Assembly (NCBI GenBank): GCA_002437575.1
Contig: DJQK01000117.1
Span: forward strand, 16,551-36,658
Origin: Clostridiales bacterium UBA6388
GTDB lineage: Bacteria; Bacillota; Clostridia; Oscillospirales; Oscillospiraceae
DNA length: 20,108 nt
Direction of reading: 5' to 3'
The notes beneath the pieces are model-generated. The model worked only from the letters and a program-made list of their open reading frames with translations, had not been told where the DNA came from and made no database searches. Shown here piece by piece: positions 7,599-14,816 of this stretch. The first letter of the stretch is position 1; each line of letters begins with the position of its first letter. The position numbers were made by a program, and so were the translations under genes.

Positions 7599-8692
7599 GC
7601 TTCGGCCTCCTTTTGCTCCGGGTCAAACGCGCCCGTGATGACGCCGCCGCCGAGGACGATGTCCCCATCGTACAAAACCGCGTACTGCCCCGGCGTGGGG
7701 GCCCGCTGCGGCTCGTCAAATATGAGTTCCAGGCCGCCGCCATCGAGAACCGTGACCGAGACGGGCTGCTCGGGGTGGCGGTAGCGGAGCTTTGCCTTGC
7801 AGCGGAAAGAAGCGGCGGGCGATCGCCCTGCGATCCAGTTCATATCCGTGACGCGCACGCCGCGGTGGAACAGGTCCTCGCTTTCGCCAAGCACGACGGT
7901 GTTGTCCTGCGGGCGAATTTCACAGACGTAGTATTTCTGCGACAGGCTCAGGCCAAGTCCCCGGTGCTGGCCGATGGTGTAGCGGATGATGCCGCTGTGA
8001 CGGCCAAGAATTTTGCCGTTTTTGTCGACAAAATTGCCGGATTCGGCCTTTTTGCCGGTGCGAAGCTCGATGATCTTCGCGTAATCGCCGTCCGGCACGA
8101 AGCAGATGTCCTGACTGTCCGGCTTGTCGGCGTTGATAAAATCCGCTTCCCGCGCCAGCTCTCTAGCTTCGGTCTTGCGCAGCTCGCCGAGGGGGAAAAG
8201 CGTCCGGGAAAGCCTTTCCTGCGTCATGTCGTAGAGCACGTAGCTCTGGTCCTTCGTCTCGTCGAGCGCCTTTCGGAGCTGATATTTGCCGTTTTCAAAC
8301 GTGATACGCGCATAGTGGCCGGTCGCGATGTGAGTGCAGCCGAGAATTTTTGCGCGGTCATACAATTTGTCGAACTTCATGTAGCGGTTGCAGTCGATGC
8401 AGGGGTTCGGCGTGCGGCCGTTTTCATAGCTCCGGACGAATTTGTCGATGATTTTTTCGCCGAAATCGTCGGAGAAATTGAACACGTAGTACGGCATTTT
8501 GAGCGAGTAGCAGACGCTTCTTGCGTCCTCCACATCGTCGAGCGAACAGCACGTGTGCGCCCGCGGAACACTCGCGTCCTCGTTGTGATAGAGCTTCATC
8601 GTCGCGCCGATGCACTCGTTTCCGTCTCTGCACAAAAGCTTTGCCGCGACGCTCGAATCGACGCCGCCGCTCATCGCGATCAGAATTTTCAT
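7595..8692 (-). CDS. mnmA: tRNA-specific 2-thiouridylase MnmA
   Basis: Cytoplasmic enzyme that thiolates uridine-34 at position 2 in tRNA-Lys, -Glu and -Gln, using ATP and a persulfide sulfur donor. Visible features are the PP-loop S-G-G-V-D-S (residues 8-13), the catalytic Cys98 in T-P-N-P-C, the segment A-T-G-H-Y-A (123-128), K-D-Q-S-Y-V-L-Y (148-154 region), and the second catalytic Cys197 in Q-D-I-C-F-V. Length 365 is normal. The ATG at 8692 is preferred over an in-frame TTG at 8698 because AGGAGG (8701-8706) lies 8 bases from the ATG but only 2 from the TTG. It is first in a two-gene unit with the Rrf2 regulator. A 5-bp hairpin (GTCCG/CGGAC) sits next to the ribosome site, with unknown role. 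Confidence 0.95.
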   Translation of the reverse strand: MKILIAMSGGVDSSVAAKLLCRDGNECIGATMKLYHNEDASVPRAHTCCSLDDVEDARSVCYSLKMPYYVFNFSDDFGEKIIDKFVRSYENGRTPNPCIDCNRYMKFDKLYDRAKILGCTHIATGHYARITFENGKYQLRKALDETKDQSYVLYDMTQERLSRTLFPLGELRKTEARELAREADFINADKPDSQDICFVPDGDYAKIIELRTGKKAESGNFVDKNGKILGRHSGIIRYTIGQHRGLGLSLSQKYYVCEIRPQDNTVVLGESEDLFHRGVRVTDMNWIAGRSPAASFRCKAKLRYRHPEQPVSVTVLDGGGLELIFDEPQRAPTPGQYAVLYDGDIVLGGGVITGAFDPEQKEAEA

Positions 8693-8740
8693 AGGCAAAC
8701 GCCTCCTGTCCGCTTACGGACCATCCCAGTATTTTGGTCT

Positions 8741-8769
8741 ATTATAATACAGCCGGAGCAAAACCGCAA
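8741..8769 (-). promoter_or_regulatory. Promoter for mnmA-rrf2
   Basis: On the minus strand, a perfect -10 TATAAT (8746-8741), a 17-base spacer, and a weak -35 TTGCGG (8769-8764). A poor -35 with a good -10 would suit control by an activator or repressor, possibly the cotranscribed Rrf2 protein, but I cannot identify its operator. Confidence 0.65.
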
Positions 8770-8774
8770 GAGGA

Positions 8775-8804
8775 CAAAACCCGGCAGGATCTCTCCCGCC
8801 GGGT
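8775..8804 (-). terminator. Terminator after the P-type ATPase gene
   Basis: On the minus strand ACCCGGC (8804-8798) pairs with GCCGGGT (8785-8779), with further pairing GGGA/TCC inside, and four T follow (8778-8775). It begins 6 bases after the TGA stop at 8810-8812 and overlaps the mnmA -35 neighbourhood. Confidence 0.8.
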
Positions 8805-8809
8805 AAGGG

Positions 8810-11200
8810 TCAATGGGATCGTTTTTCCCGGATCTTTTCCTTGAGCGCGCCAGTTTTGCGCTCCAAAAAGCGCGAGAGCACCGAAAGGCCGCGGAAAATG
8901 GACTCCGCCGCGAAGGCAAAGACGATCAGAAGCAGCACGCAGATCTGCGACATATCGCTCAGGGCGAACAGCTGCTTTAAGAAAATGCCGCAGAAAACGA
9001 ACCCCGCGATATTGACGGCGACGATCGCGGTCTTCATCTTCGTCAGGGGCTTGCTGATCTGAATCAAAATCATGAAGCCCACCACGGCCAGAAGCAGCGT
9101 CGCCGCCGTGGCGATATCGCTGTCGGGAAGCGAAAAGACCTCGCCGCAGACGACGAGCGCGCCGACCGCCAGAACGTCCGTCAGCGCGGCAGGTGCGGCC
9201 CGCAGCAGGACTTTTTTCAGGAAGCTTCCTTCGATGCGCACGAAGTTCGGCTCCAACGCCAGCAAAAAGCCCGGGATGCCGATCGTGAACATCGCAATCA
9301 AAGACACCTGCGCGGGCTCTAAGGGATAGGTGAGGAACGAGACCGCCGAGAAGACGGAAAGAAGAAGCGAGAACAGATTCTTGACCAGAAACAGGCTTGC
9401 CGAGCGCTCAATGTTGTTGACCACGCGGCGGCCTTCTAAAACGACGTCCGGCATCCGGGCAAAGTCGGAGTCCAGAAGCACCACCTGCGCCGCTTGCGCA
9501 GCGGCTTCACTGCCGGAGGCCATCGCGACCGAGCAGTCGGCGTCCTTCATGGCCAGAATGTCGTTGACGCCGTCTCCGGTCATCGCGACGGTGTGGCCCT
9601 GCGCCTGTAAAGCCCGGACGAGCTGCTGCTTCTGCGCGGGGCTGACTCTTCCGAAAACCGTGTACGTTTCCGCGGCCCTTGCGATCTGCTCGTCGGTCAC
9701 GAGAAGCGCGGCGTCGACGTATTTGTCCGCGTTTTCGATGCCGGCCTGCTTTGCGATCTCCGAGACCGTGCGCGGATGATCGCCGGAAATGACCTTGACG
9801 CAGACGTCCTGCTGCTTAAAATAGGCGAACGTTTCCTTCGCGTTTTCGCGGATGGGGTTCGACAAAACGGCGTAGCCAAGGGACTCGGGCGCGTCGGGGC
9901 CTTTTGCCTTTGCCAGCAGCAGCACGCGGCAGCCCGCGTCCATGTAGCTTTTGAGCTCGCCCGCGACGGCCGAAAACGTATTTTTGAGCACGAATTCCGG
10001 TGCGCCGAGCAGATACGTTCCGTCTTCAAAGGTGACGGCGGATAATTTTTTGCTCGAGGAAAACGGCTGCACGTCGAGCGCGATCTTTGCCTCTTTGGGA
10101 TGTTCAAGCCGCCGCTTTTCGGAAAATTCCCGCAGAGCCTTCATCGTCTCGTTAGCGTCCTGCGCCGATAAACAGTAGTCCGCGAGAAGATCTTCAAAGG
10201 CATCGTCCGTCAGGCCGCTTTTTTTGGCCGCCTCGCACGCGCGGACCTCGCGCACATACATCCCGGGCTCGGTGATGGTGCCGGTTTTGTCGACGCACAG
10301 AACGTCGACGCGGGCCAGCGTTTCAATGCTCTTCATGTCGTGCAGCAAAACCTTTCGCCGGGCCAGGCGCATCGTGCCGAGGACCAGCGCGATGGTCGTG
10401 AGCATATAAAGCCCCTCCGGGATCATGCCGAGGATGGCCGCGATGGCGGAGACGACGCTTTTCTGAAGCGTTTGGCCGGAATAAAAATAGCTCTGCGCGA
10501 ATAAAATGAGGCCGATGGGGACGATCGTAAAGCCGATCCATTTGACGATGCGGTCGATGGCGCGGATCATCTGCGAGGGCTCTGCGTCAGAAATGGCCTT
10601 GGCCTCACGCGTGAGCCTGGCAATGTAGGAGCTGTCGCCCACCTGATCGAGTCTGGCATAGCAGCGCCCTGCGACCAGGAAGCTTCCGGAAAGAAGCGCG
10701 TCTCCGGGATCTTTCGAAATTTCGTCCGCCTCGCCGGTCAGAAGCGCCTCGTTGACCTGCACGCTGCCGTCTAAAACGGTTGCGTCAGCGGGGACCTGAT
10801 CGCCCGCGGAAAGAAGCACGATATCGCCCTGCACGAGCGCCTCGGCCTCGAGCGTTTGCCGGATATTGTCGCGCAGAACGACCGCGTGCGGCGCGTTCAG
10901 AAGGCGCATTTTGCCCAGCACCCGCTTGGCGCGAAGCTCCTGAAAAATGCCAATGAGCGTGTTTCCGATCACAACGGGCAAAAACGTCAGGTTCCGGAAC
11001 GAGCCCACCAGACAAAGAAGCACGGCGATGACGGCGAAGATGAGGTTAAAAAACGTCAGGACGTTTTCCTTGACGATGGCTCCGGCGGTTTTTTCGCCGT
11101 GATCGGACATATGGTTGGATAGACCGCGGGCGGCAAGCTCGGCGGCCTGCTGGGAAGTGAGACCTCGGATGGGCGAGGGCTCGGGTTGTAGCTGCTGCAT
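8810..11200 (-). CDS. Cation-translocating P-type ATPase
   Basis: Membrane pump of 796 residues that couples ATP hydrolysis to ion transport through an Asp-phosphate. Visible motifs are actuator T-G-E (155-157), transmembrane-4 P-E-G-L (261-264), phosphorylation motif D304-K-T-G-T, and hinge G-D-G-V-N-D (542-547). Two N-terminal and two central membrane segments are followed by about six C-terminal ones. No Cys-Pro-Cys or metal-binding domain is present, so a heavy-metal (P1B) pump is unlikely. P-E-G-L is found in Ca2+-type pumps, but the sequence around it (M-I-P-E-G-L-Y) and the short length point to an uncharacterised Firmicute subgroup; the ion is unknown. ATG 11200 is chosen because GAGGAACG lies upstream and the promoter -10 (11241-11246) overlaps the next upstream ATG (11242), so longer starts would not be transcribed. 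Confidence 0.9.
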   Translation of the reverse strand: MQQLQPEPSPIRGLTSQQAAELAARGLSNHMSDHGEKTAGAIVKENVLTFFNLIFAVIAVLLCLVGSFRNLTFLPVVIGNTLIGIFQELRAKRVLGKMRLLNAPHAVVLRDNIRQTLEAEALVQGDIVLLSAGDQVPADATVLDGSVQVNEALLTGEADEISKDPGDALLSGSFLVAGRCYARLDQVGDSSYIARLTREAKAISDAEPSQMIRAIDRIVKWIGFTIVPIGLILFAQSYFYSGQTLQKSVVSAIAAILGMIPEGLYMLTTIALVLGTMRLARRKVLLHDMKSIETLARVDVLCVDKTGTITEPGMYVREVRACEAAKKSGLTDDAFEDLLADYCLSAQDANETMKALREFSEKRRLEHPKEAKIALDVQPFSSSKKLSAVTFEDGTYLLGAPEFVLKNTFSAVAGELKSYMDAGCRVLLLAKAKGPDAPESLGYAVLSNPIRENAKETFAYFKQQDVCVKVISGDHPRTVSEIAKQAGIENADKYVDAALLVTDEQIARAAETYTVFGRVSPAQKQQLVRALQAQGHTVAMTGDGVNDILAMKDADCSVAMASGSEAAAQAAQVVLLDSDFARMPDVVLEGRRVVNNIERSASLFLVKNLFSLLLSVFSAVSFLTYPLEPAQVSLIAMFTIGIPGFLLALEPNFVRIEGSFLKKVLLRAAPAALTDVLAVGALVVCGEVFSLPDSDIATAATLLLAVVGFMILIQISKPLTKMKTAIVAVNIAGFVFCGIFLKQLFALSDMSQICVLLLIVFAFAAESIFRGLSVLSRFLERKTGALKEKIREKRSH

Positions 11201-11240
11201 AAAACGTTCCTCGATAACGCACGGATACTGTTGTTCCCCC

Positions 11241-11269
11241 ATTTTAGTGCCGCCGGCGGACAGCGTCAA
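11241..11269 (-). promoter_or_regulatory. Promoter for the P-type ATPase
   Basis: On the minus strand, -35 TTGACG (11269-11264), a 17-base spacer and -10 TAAAAT (11246-11241), giving a leader of about 34 bases before ATG 11200. It diverges from the promoter at 11311-11339, with 41 bases between the two -35 boxes. Confidence 0.75.
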
Positions 11270-11310
11270 GCAATGCGGACAGATGTTTACAGTTTCGTAA
11301 TATTCCGGGC

Positions 11311-11339
11311 TTGACAAGCGGCGGGAAAGCTGGTATGAT
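11311..11339 (+). promoter_or_regulatory. Promoter for the DUF2325-DUF3793-flavodoxin operon
   Basis: -35 TTGACA (11311-11316), a 17-base spacer, and -10 TATGAT (11334-11339). The predicted start (~11346) coincides with the first copy of the palindromic motif (11347-11363). The 5' leader is about 130 bases. Confidence 0.78.
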
Positions 11340-11346
11340 AGGCGCA

Positions 11347-11448
11347 GTTAAATGACTCTAACTCGTATGGGAGCGAGCGGGTTCGAAACAAATTTTTGCG
11401 CGTCTGCGGACGCATATTCTTTTACGAATTGGTTAAACTACTCTAACT
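11347..11448 (+). promoter_or_regulatory. Two copies of a GTTA-N8-TAAC motif, candidate operators
   Basis: GTTAAATGACTCTAACT (11347-11363) and GTTAAACTACTCTAACT (11432-11448) match at 15 of 17 positions and lie 85 bases apart. Each is an imperfect inverted repeat with GTTA and TAAC ends. The first sits on the predicted transcription start and the second is 27 bases before the first start codon. The 68 bases between include a GCGTC-TGCG-GACGC hairpin (11400-11413), the core also found at 7084-7097. Repressor binding sites (a DtxR/MntR-like metalloregulator is one guess) or a target duplication flanking a small inserted repeat both fit. Confidence 0.5.
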
Positions 11449-11474
11449 ATTCTGTCCAAAGAAAGGAACAGCTT

Positions 11475-11765
11475 ATGAGCATTGTGATTCTCGGCGGCAA
11501 CGAATGTATGGAGCGGCGCTACAAGGACCTGTGCGACAGCTACCGGTGTCAGAGCAAGATCTTCACCAAGCCCGGCGGCGGTCTGCGCAAAAAGGTCGGA
11601 AGCCCGGATTTGATGATCTTCTTCACCAGCACGATGTCCCACAAGATGGTGCAGGGCGCGATGAGCGAGATCAAGGGAAGCGGCACGGTCATCGAGCGGT
11701 GCCACACGAGCTCGCTTTCCGCGCTGCGTGGGATCCTCGACAAGCACGTAGGGAGTCCGGCGTAA
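11475..11765 (+). CDS. DUF2325 domain protein
   Basis: A 96-residue protein beginning M-S-I-V-I-L-G-G-N, the typical opening of DUF2325 proteins (PF10087), small predicted alpha/beta proteins of unknown function. Visible later are a K-V-G-S-P-D-L-M-I-F-F-T strand-like segment and four Cys (near residues 11, 20, 25 and 76) that could be redox or metal sites. ATG 11475 has AAAGGAAC upstream. It is the first gene of a three-gene unit; the DUF3793 gene begins one base after its stop. Confidence 0.82.
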   Translation: MSIVILGGNECMERRYKDLCDSYRCQSKIFTKPGGGLRKKVGSPDLMIFFTSTMSHKMVQGAMSEIKGSGTVIERCHTSSLSALRGILDKHVGSPA

Positions 11766-11766
11766 G

Positions 11767-12321
11767 ATGTCCGAAGACCTTTTTGTGCGCCAGTGTGCGC
11801 CAACGCTCGCCGGCATCAAGACCGGAAGCCTCTTCCGTGTCGACTGCGCGGACAAGCCGTCGCTTCTGGCGCAGATCCGGGACATGAACCAGCGTCTGCG
11901 CGAAAAGGGCCTGTGCCTGCTTCCGCTGCGCTTCTGGGGCGCAAATGCGCTTTTATATCTCTACCGGCCGTCGCGGCTGCGGCTGGATCTTCAAAACGAG
12001 CAGGCGATGAAAACGCTGCGGCAGGCGGGCTACGGCGACGAGAGCGCAGAGCGCTGCATCGGAAACCTGATTAAGCGCTTTCAGCACAGCACGGAATTTC
12101 CGCATGAAATTGGCCTGTTTTTGAGCTATCCGCCCGAGGATGTGCAGGGCTTTATCGACCACAACGCGAAGGACTTCAAGCTCTCCGGCCTCTGGAAGGT
12201 CTACGGAGACGAGGCCTACGCCCGCGCGGCGTTCGCGCGGTATAAAAAATGTACGGATATCTACTGCCGCAGCTGGCGTTCGGGCGCAAGTCTGGAGCAG
12301 CTGGCTGTCGCAGAAAATTGA
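11767..12321 (+). CDS. DUF3793 family protein
   Basis: A 184-residue soluble protein with the DUF3793 (PF12672) pattern: F-P-H-E-I-G-L-F-L-S-Y-P-P-E-D-V in the middle (about residues 112-127), then G-L-W-K-V-Y-G-D and a C-terminal Y-K-K-C-T. Function is unknown. ATG 11767 lies one base after the DUF2325 stop. The flavodoxin gene begins 24 bases after the stop at 12321. The family's recurrent pairing with flavodoxin genes in Clostridia (from memory) suggests a role in redox or iron homeostasis, but that is a guess. Confidence 0.85.
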   Translation: MSEDLFVRQCAPTLAGIKTGSLFRVDCADKPSLLAQIRDMNQRLREKGLCLLPLRFWGANALLYLYRPSRLRLDLQNEQAMKTLRQAGYGDESAERCIGNLIKRFQHSTEFPHEIGLFLSYPPEDVQGFIDHNAKDFKLSGLWKVYGDEAYARAAFARYKKCTDIYCRSWRSGASLEQLAVAEN

Positions 12322-12345
12322 TTGACCAGAAAGGAACAAAAAACG

Positions 12346-12771
12346 ATGAAAAAGACGGCTGTTGTATATTGGAGCGGCACGGGCAATACCGAGTCGATGG
12401 CAAATGCGATCGTGGATGCCATGAAGGCAGCGGGCGCGGAAGCGGAGCTCATGACCTCCGAGCAGGCGGACGCCGGGAAACTGGCTGGCTTCGATGCCAT
12501 CGCCTTCGGCTGCCCTGCAATGGGCGCAGAGGAGCTCGAGGAGACGGAATTTGCCCCCATGTTTGACGCGGTCAAGGGTTCACTCTCCGGCAAGGACGTC
12601 GCGCTCTTCGGCTCTTACGGCTGGGGCGACGGCGAGTGGATGCGCACGTGGGAGGACGACTGCAAAGCAAACGGCATGAACCTTGTCACAGATAGCGTCA
12701 TCTGCTGCGAAGCGCCCGACGACGAGGCGTTGGAGGCCTGCCGCAAACTCGGTGCAGAATTAGCCAAATAA
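12346..12771 (+). CDS. Short-chain flavodoxin
   Basis: A 141-residue FMN-binding electron carrier, normal for short-chain flavodoxins. The phosphate-binding loop W-S-G-T-G-N-T-E lies at residues 9-16, the first isoalloxazine loop around G-C-P-A-M-G-A-E (59-66), and the second around G-S-Y-G-W-G-D-G (about 86-93, Trp/Tyr rich). It substitutes for ferredoxin in low-potential electron transfer, commonly under iron limitation. ATG 12346 follows AAAGGAAC; an upstream in-frame TTG (12322) lacks such a site. It is the last gene of the DUF2325-DUF3793 unit and is followed by a strong terminator. Confidence 0.92.
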   Translation: MKKTAVVYWSGTGNTESMANAIVDAMKAAGAEAELMTSEQADAGKLAGFDAIAFGCPAMGAEELEETEFAPMFDAVKGSLSGKDVALFGSYGWGDGEWMRTWEDDCKANGMNLVTDSVICCEAPDDEALEACRKLGAELAK

Positions 12772-12786
12772 ATAGCCTTCCTCATT

Positions 12787-12833
12787 CCCGGTATGTGCGC
12801 CGTACCCTTCCTCGCACATACCGGGGATTTTTT
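12787..12833 (+). terminator. Terminator after the flavodoxin gene
   Basis: A perfect 13-bp stem CCCGGTATGTGCG/CGCACATACCGGG (12787-12799, 12813-12825) with a 13-base loop, followed by GA and six T (12828-12833). Confidence 0.92.
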
Positions 12834-12859
12834 ATGCTGCCGAAAAAGCCGCGGCCGGA

Positions 12860-12888
12860 TTGACAAATGGGCGAAATCCGGCTAAAAT
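12860..12888 (+). promoter_or_regulatory. Promoter for the rhodanese-TtcA gene
   Basis: -35 TTGACA (12860-12865), a 17-base spacer, -10 TAAAAT (12883-12888). The predicted start near 12895 leaves about 30 bases before ATG 12925. Confidence 0.78.
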
Positions 12889-12924
12889 TGGGACGATTCT
12901 GATGGAAACGGCGGGGTGCGGCTT

Positions 12925-14064
12925 ATGGAAGTTACGGTGCGGGAGCTGGAAGGCTGGAACAAGGAAGACTATGTCCTCATCGATATGCGTTCGGAGGAAA
13001 CGAGAGCTTACGGAACGCTCCCGAACGCGCGGGCGGTCTTGCCGGAGGAGATCTCTTCCTTTGCACGCGGGAACGCCGGAAAAAAGCTCGTTCTCTACTG
13101 CGCCCACGGCGAGGCAAGCCTCACCGCGGCAGAGCGGCTTCGGGACGATGGGTTCGACGCCTACAGCCTCAAGGGCGGGTATCTGGCGTGGCTCCGGTCT
13201 GCGATGGAAAAGCAGAACGACGAGGAAACGAAAAATCGCGTGGAGATGAGTCTTCGCAAGCGCTTTCGCGAGAAGATCTGGTGCAATTTCACAAAGGCCG
13301 TGCGGCAGTACGAGCTCGTGAAGCCGGGAGACTGCATCGCTGTGTGCATTTCCGGCGGCAAGGACTCGATGCTGATGGCCAAATTATTTCAGGAGCTGAA
13401 GCTGCATAACAAGTTCCCATTTGAGGTGAAGTTCCTCGTCATGGACCCCGGCTACAGCCCGGCCAACCGGCAGATCATCGAGGGAAACCTCAAAAAGCTC
13501 GGCGTTCCGGCGGAAATCTTCGAGTCGGATATTTTTGGCTCGGTGTACAACGTGGAAAAATCGCCGTGCTACCTCTGCGCGAGAATGCGGCGCGGGTACT
13601 TATATAGCTTTGCAAAGCAGCTCGGCTGCAACAAGATCGCCCTCGGCCACCACTATGACGACGTCATCGAGACCATCCTCATGGGAATGCTCTGGGGCGC
13701 ACAGGTCCAGACGATGATGCCGAAGCTCCACAGCACGAATTTCCCCGGCATGGAGCTCATTCGCCCGATGTATCTCATCCGCGAGGACGATATCAAGGCG
13801 TGGCGCGACGCGAACGACCTGCATTTTATCCAGTGCGCGTGCCGCTTTACCGACACCTGCACGACCTGCCGGCCGAACGAGGAGGCCAAGTCCAAGCGCC
13901 AGCAGGTGAAACAGCTCATCCGCGAGCTCAAAAAGACGAACCCCGATGTGGAGGCGCATATTTTCAGGAGCATGGAGAACGTCTGTTTAGATACGGTCAT
14001 CGCCTACAAGACCGGCGGGCGGAAAATTTCGTTTCTGGACAACTACGACCGGACGGAAGGCTGA
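12925..14064 (+). CDS. Rhodanese-TtcA fusion: tRNA thiolation (2-thiocytidine type) PP-loop enzyme
   Basis: A 379-residue two-domain protein. Residues 1-95 are a rhodanese-like sulfurtransferase with D20-M-R, the active-site loop C59-A-H-G-E-A-S, and a C-terminal L-K-G-G-Y-L-A-W. Residues ~105-379 are a TtcA-like PP-loop ATPase: S-G-G-K-D-S (143-148), C-Y-L-C (215-218), G-H-H-Y-D-D (241-246), and a Cys-rich segment C-A-C-R-F-T-D-T-C-T-T-C (304-315). TtcA proteins thiolate cytidine-32 of tRNA using a 4Fe-4S cluster; the fused rhodanese could deliver persulfide sulfur directly. A related PP-loop tRNA-thiolating enzyme is possible. ATG 12925 is the start that opens the rhodanese fold; an in-frame GTG at 12916 is possible and neither has a strong Shine-Dalgarno. 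It has its own promoter. Confidence 0.85.
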   Translation: MEVTVRELEGWNKEDYVLIDMRSEETRAYGTLPNARAVLPEEISSFARGNAGKKLVLYCAHGEASLTAAERLRDDGFDAYSLKGGYLAWLRSAMEKQNDEETKNRVEMSLRKRFREKIWCNFTKAVRQYELVKPGDCIAVCISGGKDSMLMAKLFQELKLHNKFPFEVKFLVMDPGYSPANRQIIEGNLKKLGVPAEIFESDIFGSVYNVEKSPCYLCARMRRGYLYSFAKQLGCNKIALGHHYDDVIETILMGMLWGAQVQTMMPKLHSTNFPGMELIRPMYLIREDDIKAWRDANDLHFIQCACRFTDTCTTCRPNEEAKSKRQQVKQLIRELKKTNPDVEAHIFRSMENVCLDTVIAYKTGGRKISFLDNYDRTEG

Positions 14065-14073
14065 TTTTGCCTC

Positions 14074-14102
14074 TTTACGTTTTGAAAAAACTGTGTTAAA
14101 AT
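14074..14102 (+). promoter_or_regulatory. Possible promoter for the small export-type gene
   Basis: -35-like TTTACG (14074-14079), a 17-base spacer, -10 TAAAAT (14097-14102). The -35 is weak. No terminator separates it from the TtcA fusion gene, so readthrough is also possible. Confidence 0.5.
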
Positions 14103-14135
14103 GTAGCGTCATTTGATTTACATGAGGTGAACACA

Positions 14136-14633
14136 TTGCTGGTTGCTGCTTCTGCCGCGATCGAGTCCGGAAGTTTGCTCGTCCGGTCGCTGGCGGTGTT
14201 GGTGTCTTCGATGCTGCCGTTTATTGAAAATAAGGGTGCGATGCTGCTGGGCGCGGGCTTGAAGCTCAAGTGGTATCTTTCGTATGCGCTGACCACCGTC
14301 GGCTCGTATTCTCCGGTGCCGCTGCTGCTGCAGATGAAAAAGCATATGCCCGGCGCAAAGGCAACGCAGTCAAAGCTTCTGCGCAAGGCGCACGCAGTGC
14401 TGGAACGGCATGAAGGAACGATCCGAAAATACGGCCCGCCCGCGCTGTTTCTGTGCGTCTGCATTCCGTTTACGGGCGTGGGCTGCTGGATCGGCGCGAT
14501 GCTGGCAAGGCTCACGGACATGGACGAAAAACGCGCAGCGCTGGCAATTTTTTGCGGAACGCTCGTGTCGGGGCTCATCACAATGCTCGGCGTTTACGGT
14601 CTGGTCGGCGGGCTTCAGTATCTGCTGCGCTGA
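14136..14633 (+). CDS. Small multidrug export-type membrane protein (PF06695-like)
   Basis: A 165-residue integral membrane protein with about four or five hydrophobic segments. The early L-P-F-I-E-N-K-G-A-M-L-L-G-A-G and G-S-Y-S-P-V-P-L-L-L segments match the conserved elements of the family annotated as small multi-drug export proteins (COG2426). Real transport activity is poorly established for the family. The TTG start at 14136 is chosen because GAGGTG (14125-14129) sits 6 bases upstream; using the GTG at 14127 would consume that Shine-Dalgarno. It is likely a single-gene unit or tail of the ttcA transcript. Confidence 0.8.
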   Translation: MLVAASAAIESGSLLVRSLAVLVSSMLPFIENKGAMLLGAGLKLKWYLSYALTTVGSYSPVPLLLQMKKHMPGAKATQSKLLRKAHAVLERHEGTIRKYGPPALFLCVCIPFTGVGCWIGAMLARLTDMDEKRAALAIFCGTLVSGLITMLGVYGLVGGLQYLLR

Positions 14634-14739
14634 TGAAAATTTCCGGATTTTTGATGAATATACATGAATTTTGTATATTTTCGGCAAATTTCCGGCAAGA
14701 TACGACGTAAATCTGTGAATTTTCCCGAAGGTTTACCCA

Positions 14740-14768
14740 TTGACGCAGTAGGTAAATTGGTGTATCAT
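14740..14768 (+). promoter_or_regulatory. Promoter for the metQNI leader
   Basis: -35 TTGACG (14740-14745), a 17-base spacer, -10 TATCAT (14763-14768). Transcription would begin near 14775, about 340 bases before metQ. The preceding AT-rich stretch 14634-14739 contains no gene I can support. Confidence 0.75.
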
Positions 14769-14816
14769 AGGTGCATCGAATTTGAGCGTATTCTTTTTCG
14801 GAAGGAGGCAAACACA

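Noticed and set aside
7586..8806. 406-codon open frame on the plus strand opposite mnmA
   Set aside because: It is the antisense shadow of mnmA and runs through its promoter and ribosome site; no recognisable product.
11201..11317. N-terminal extension of the P-type ATPase starting at 11317 or 11242
   Set aside because: A good -35/-10 pair lies inside the extension, so the predicted mRNA begins after those codons; the ATG at 11200 has its own ribosome site.
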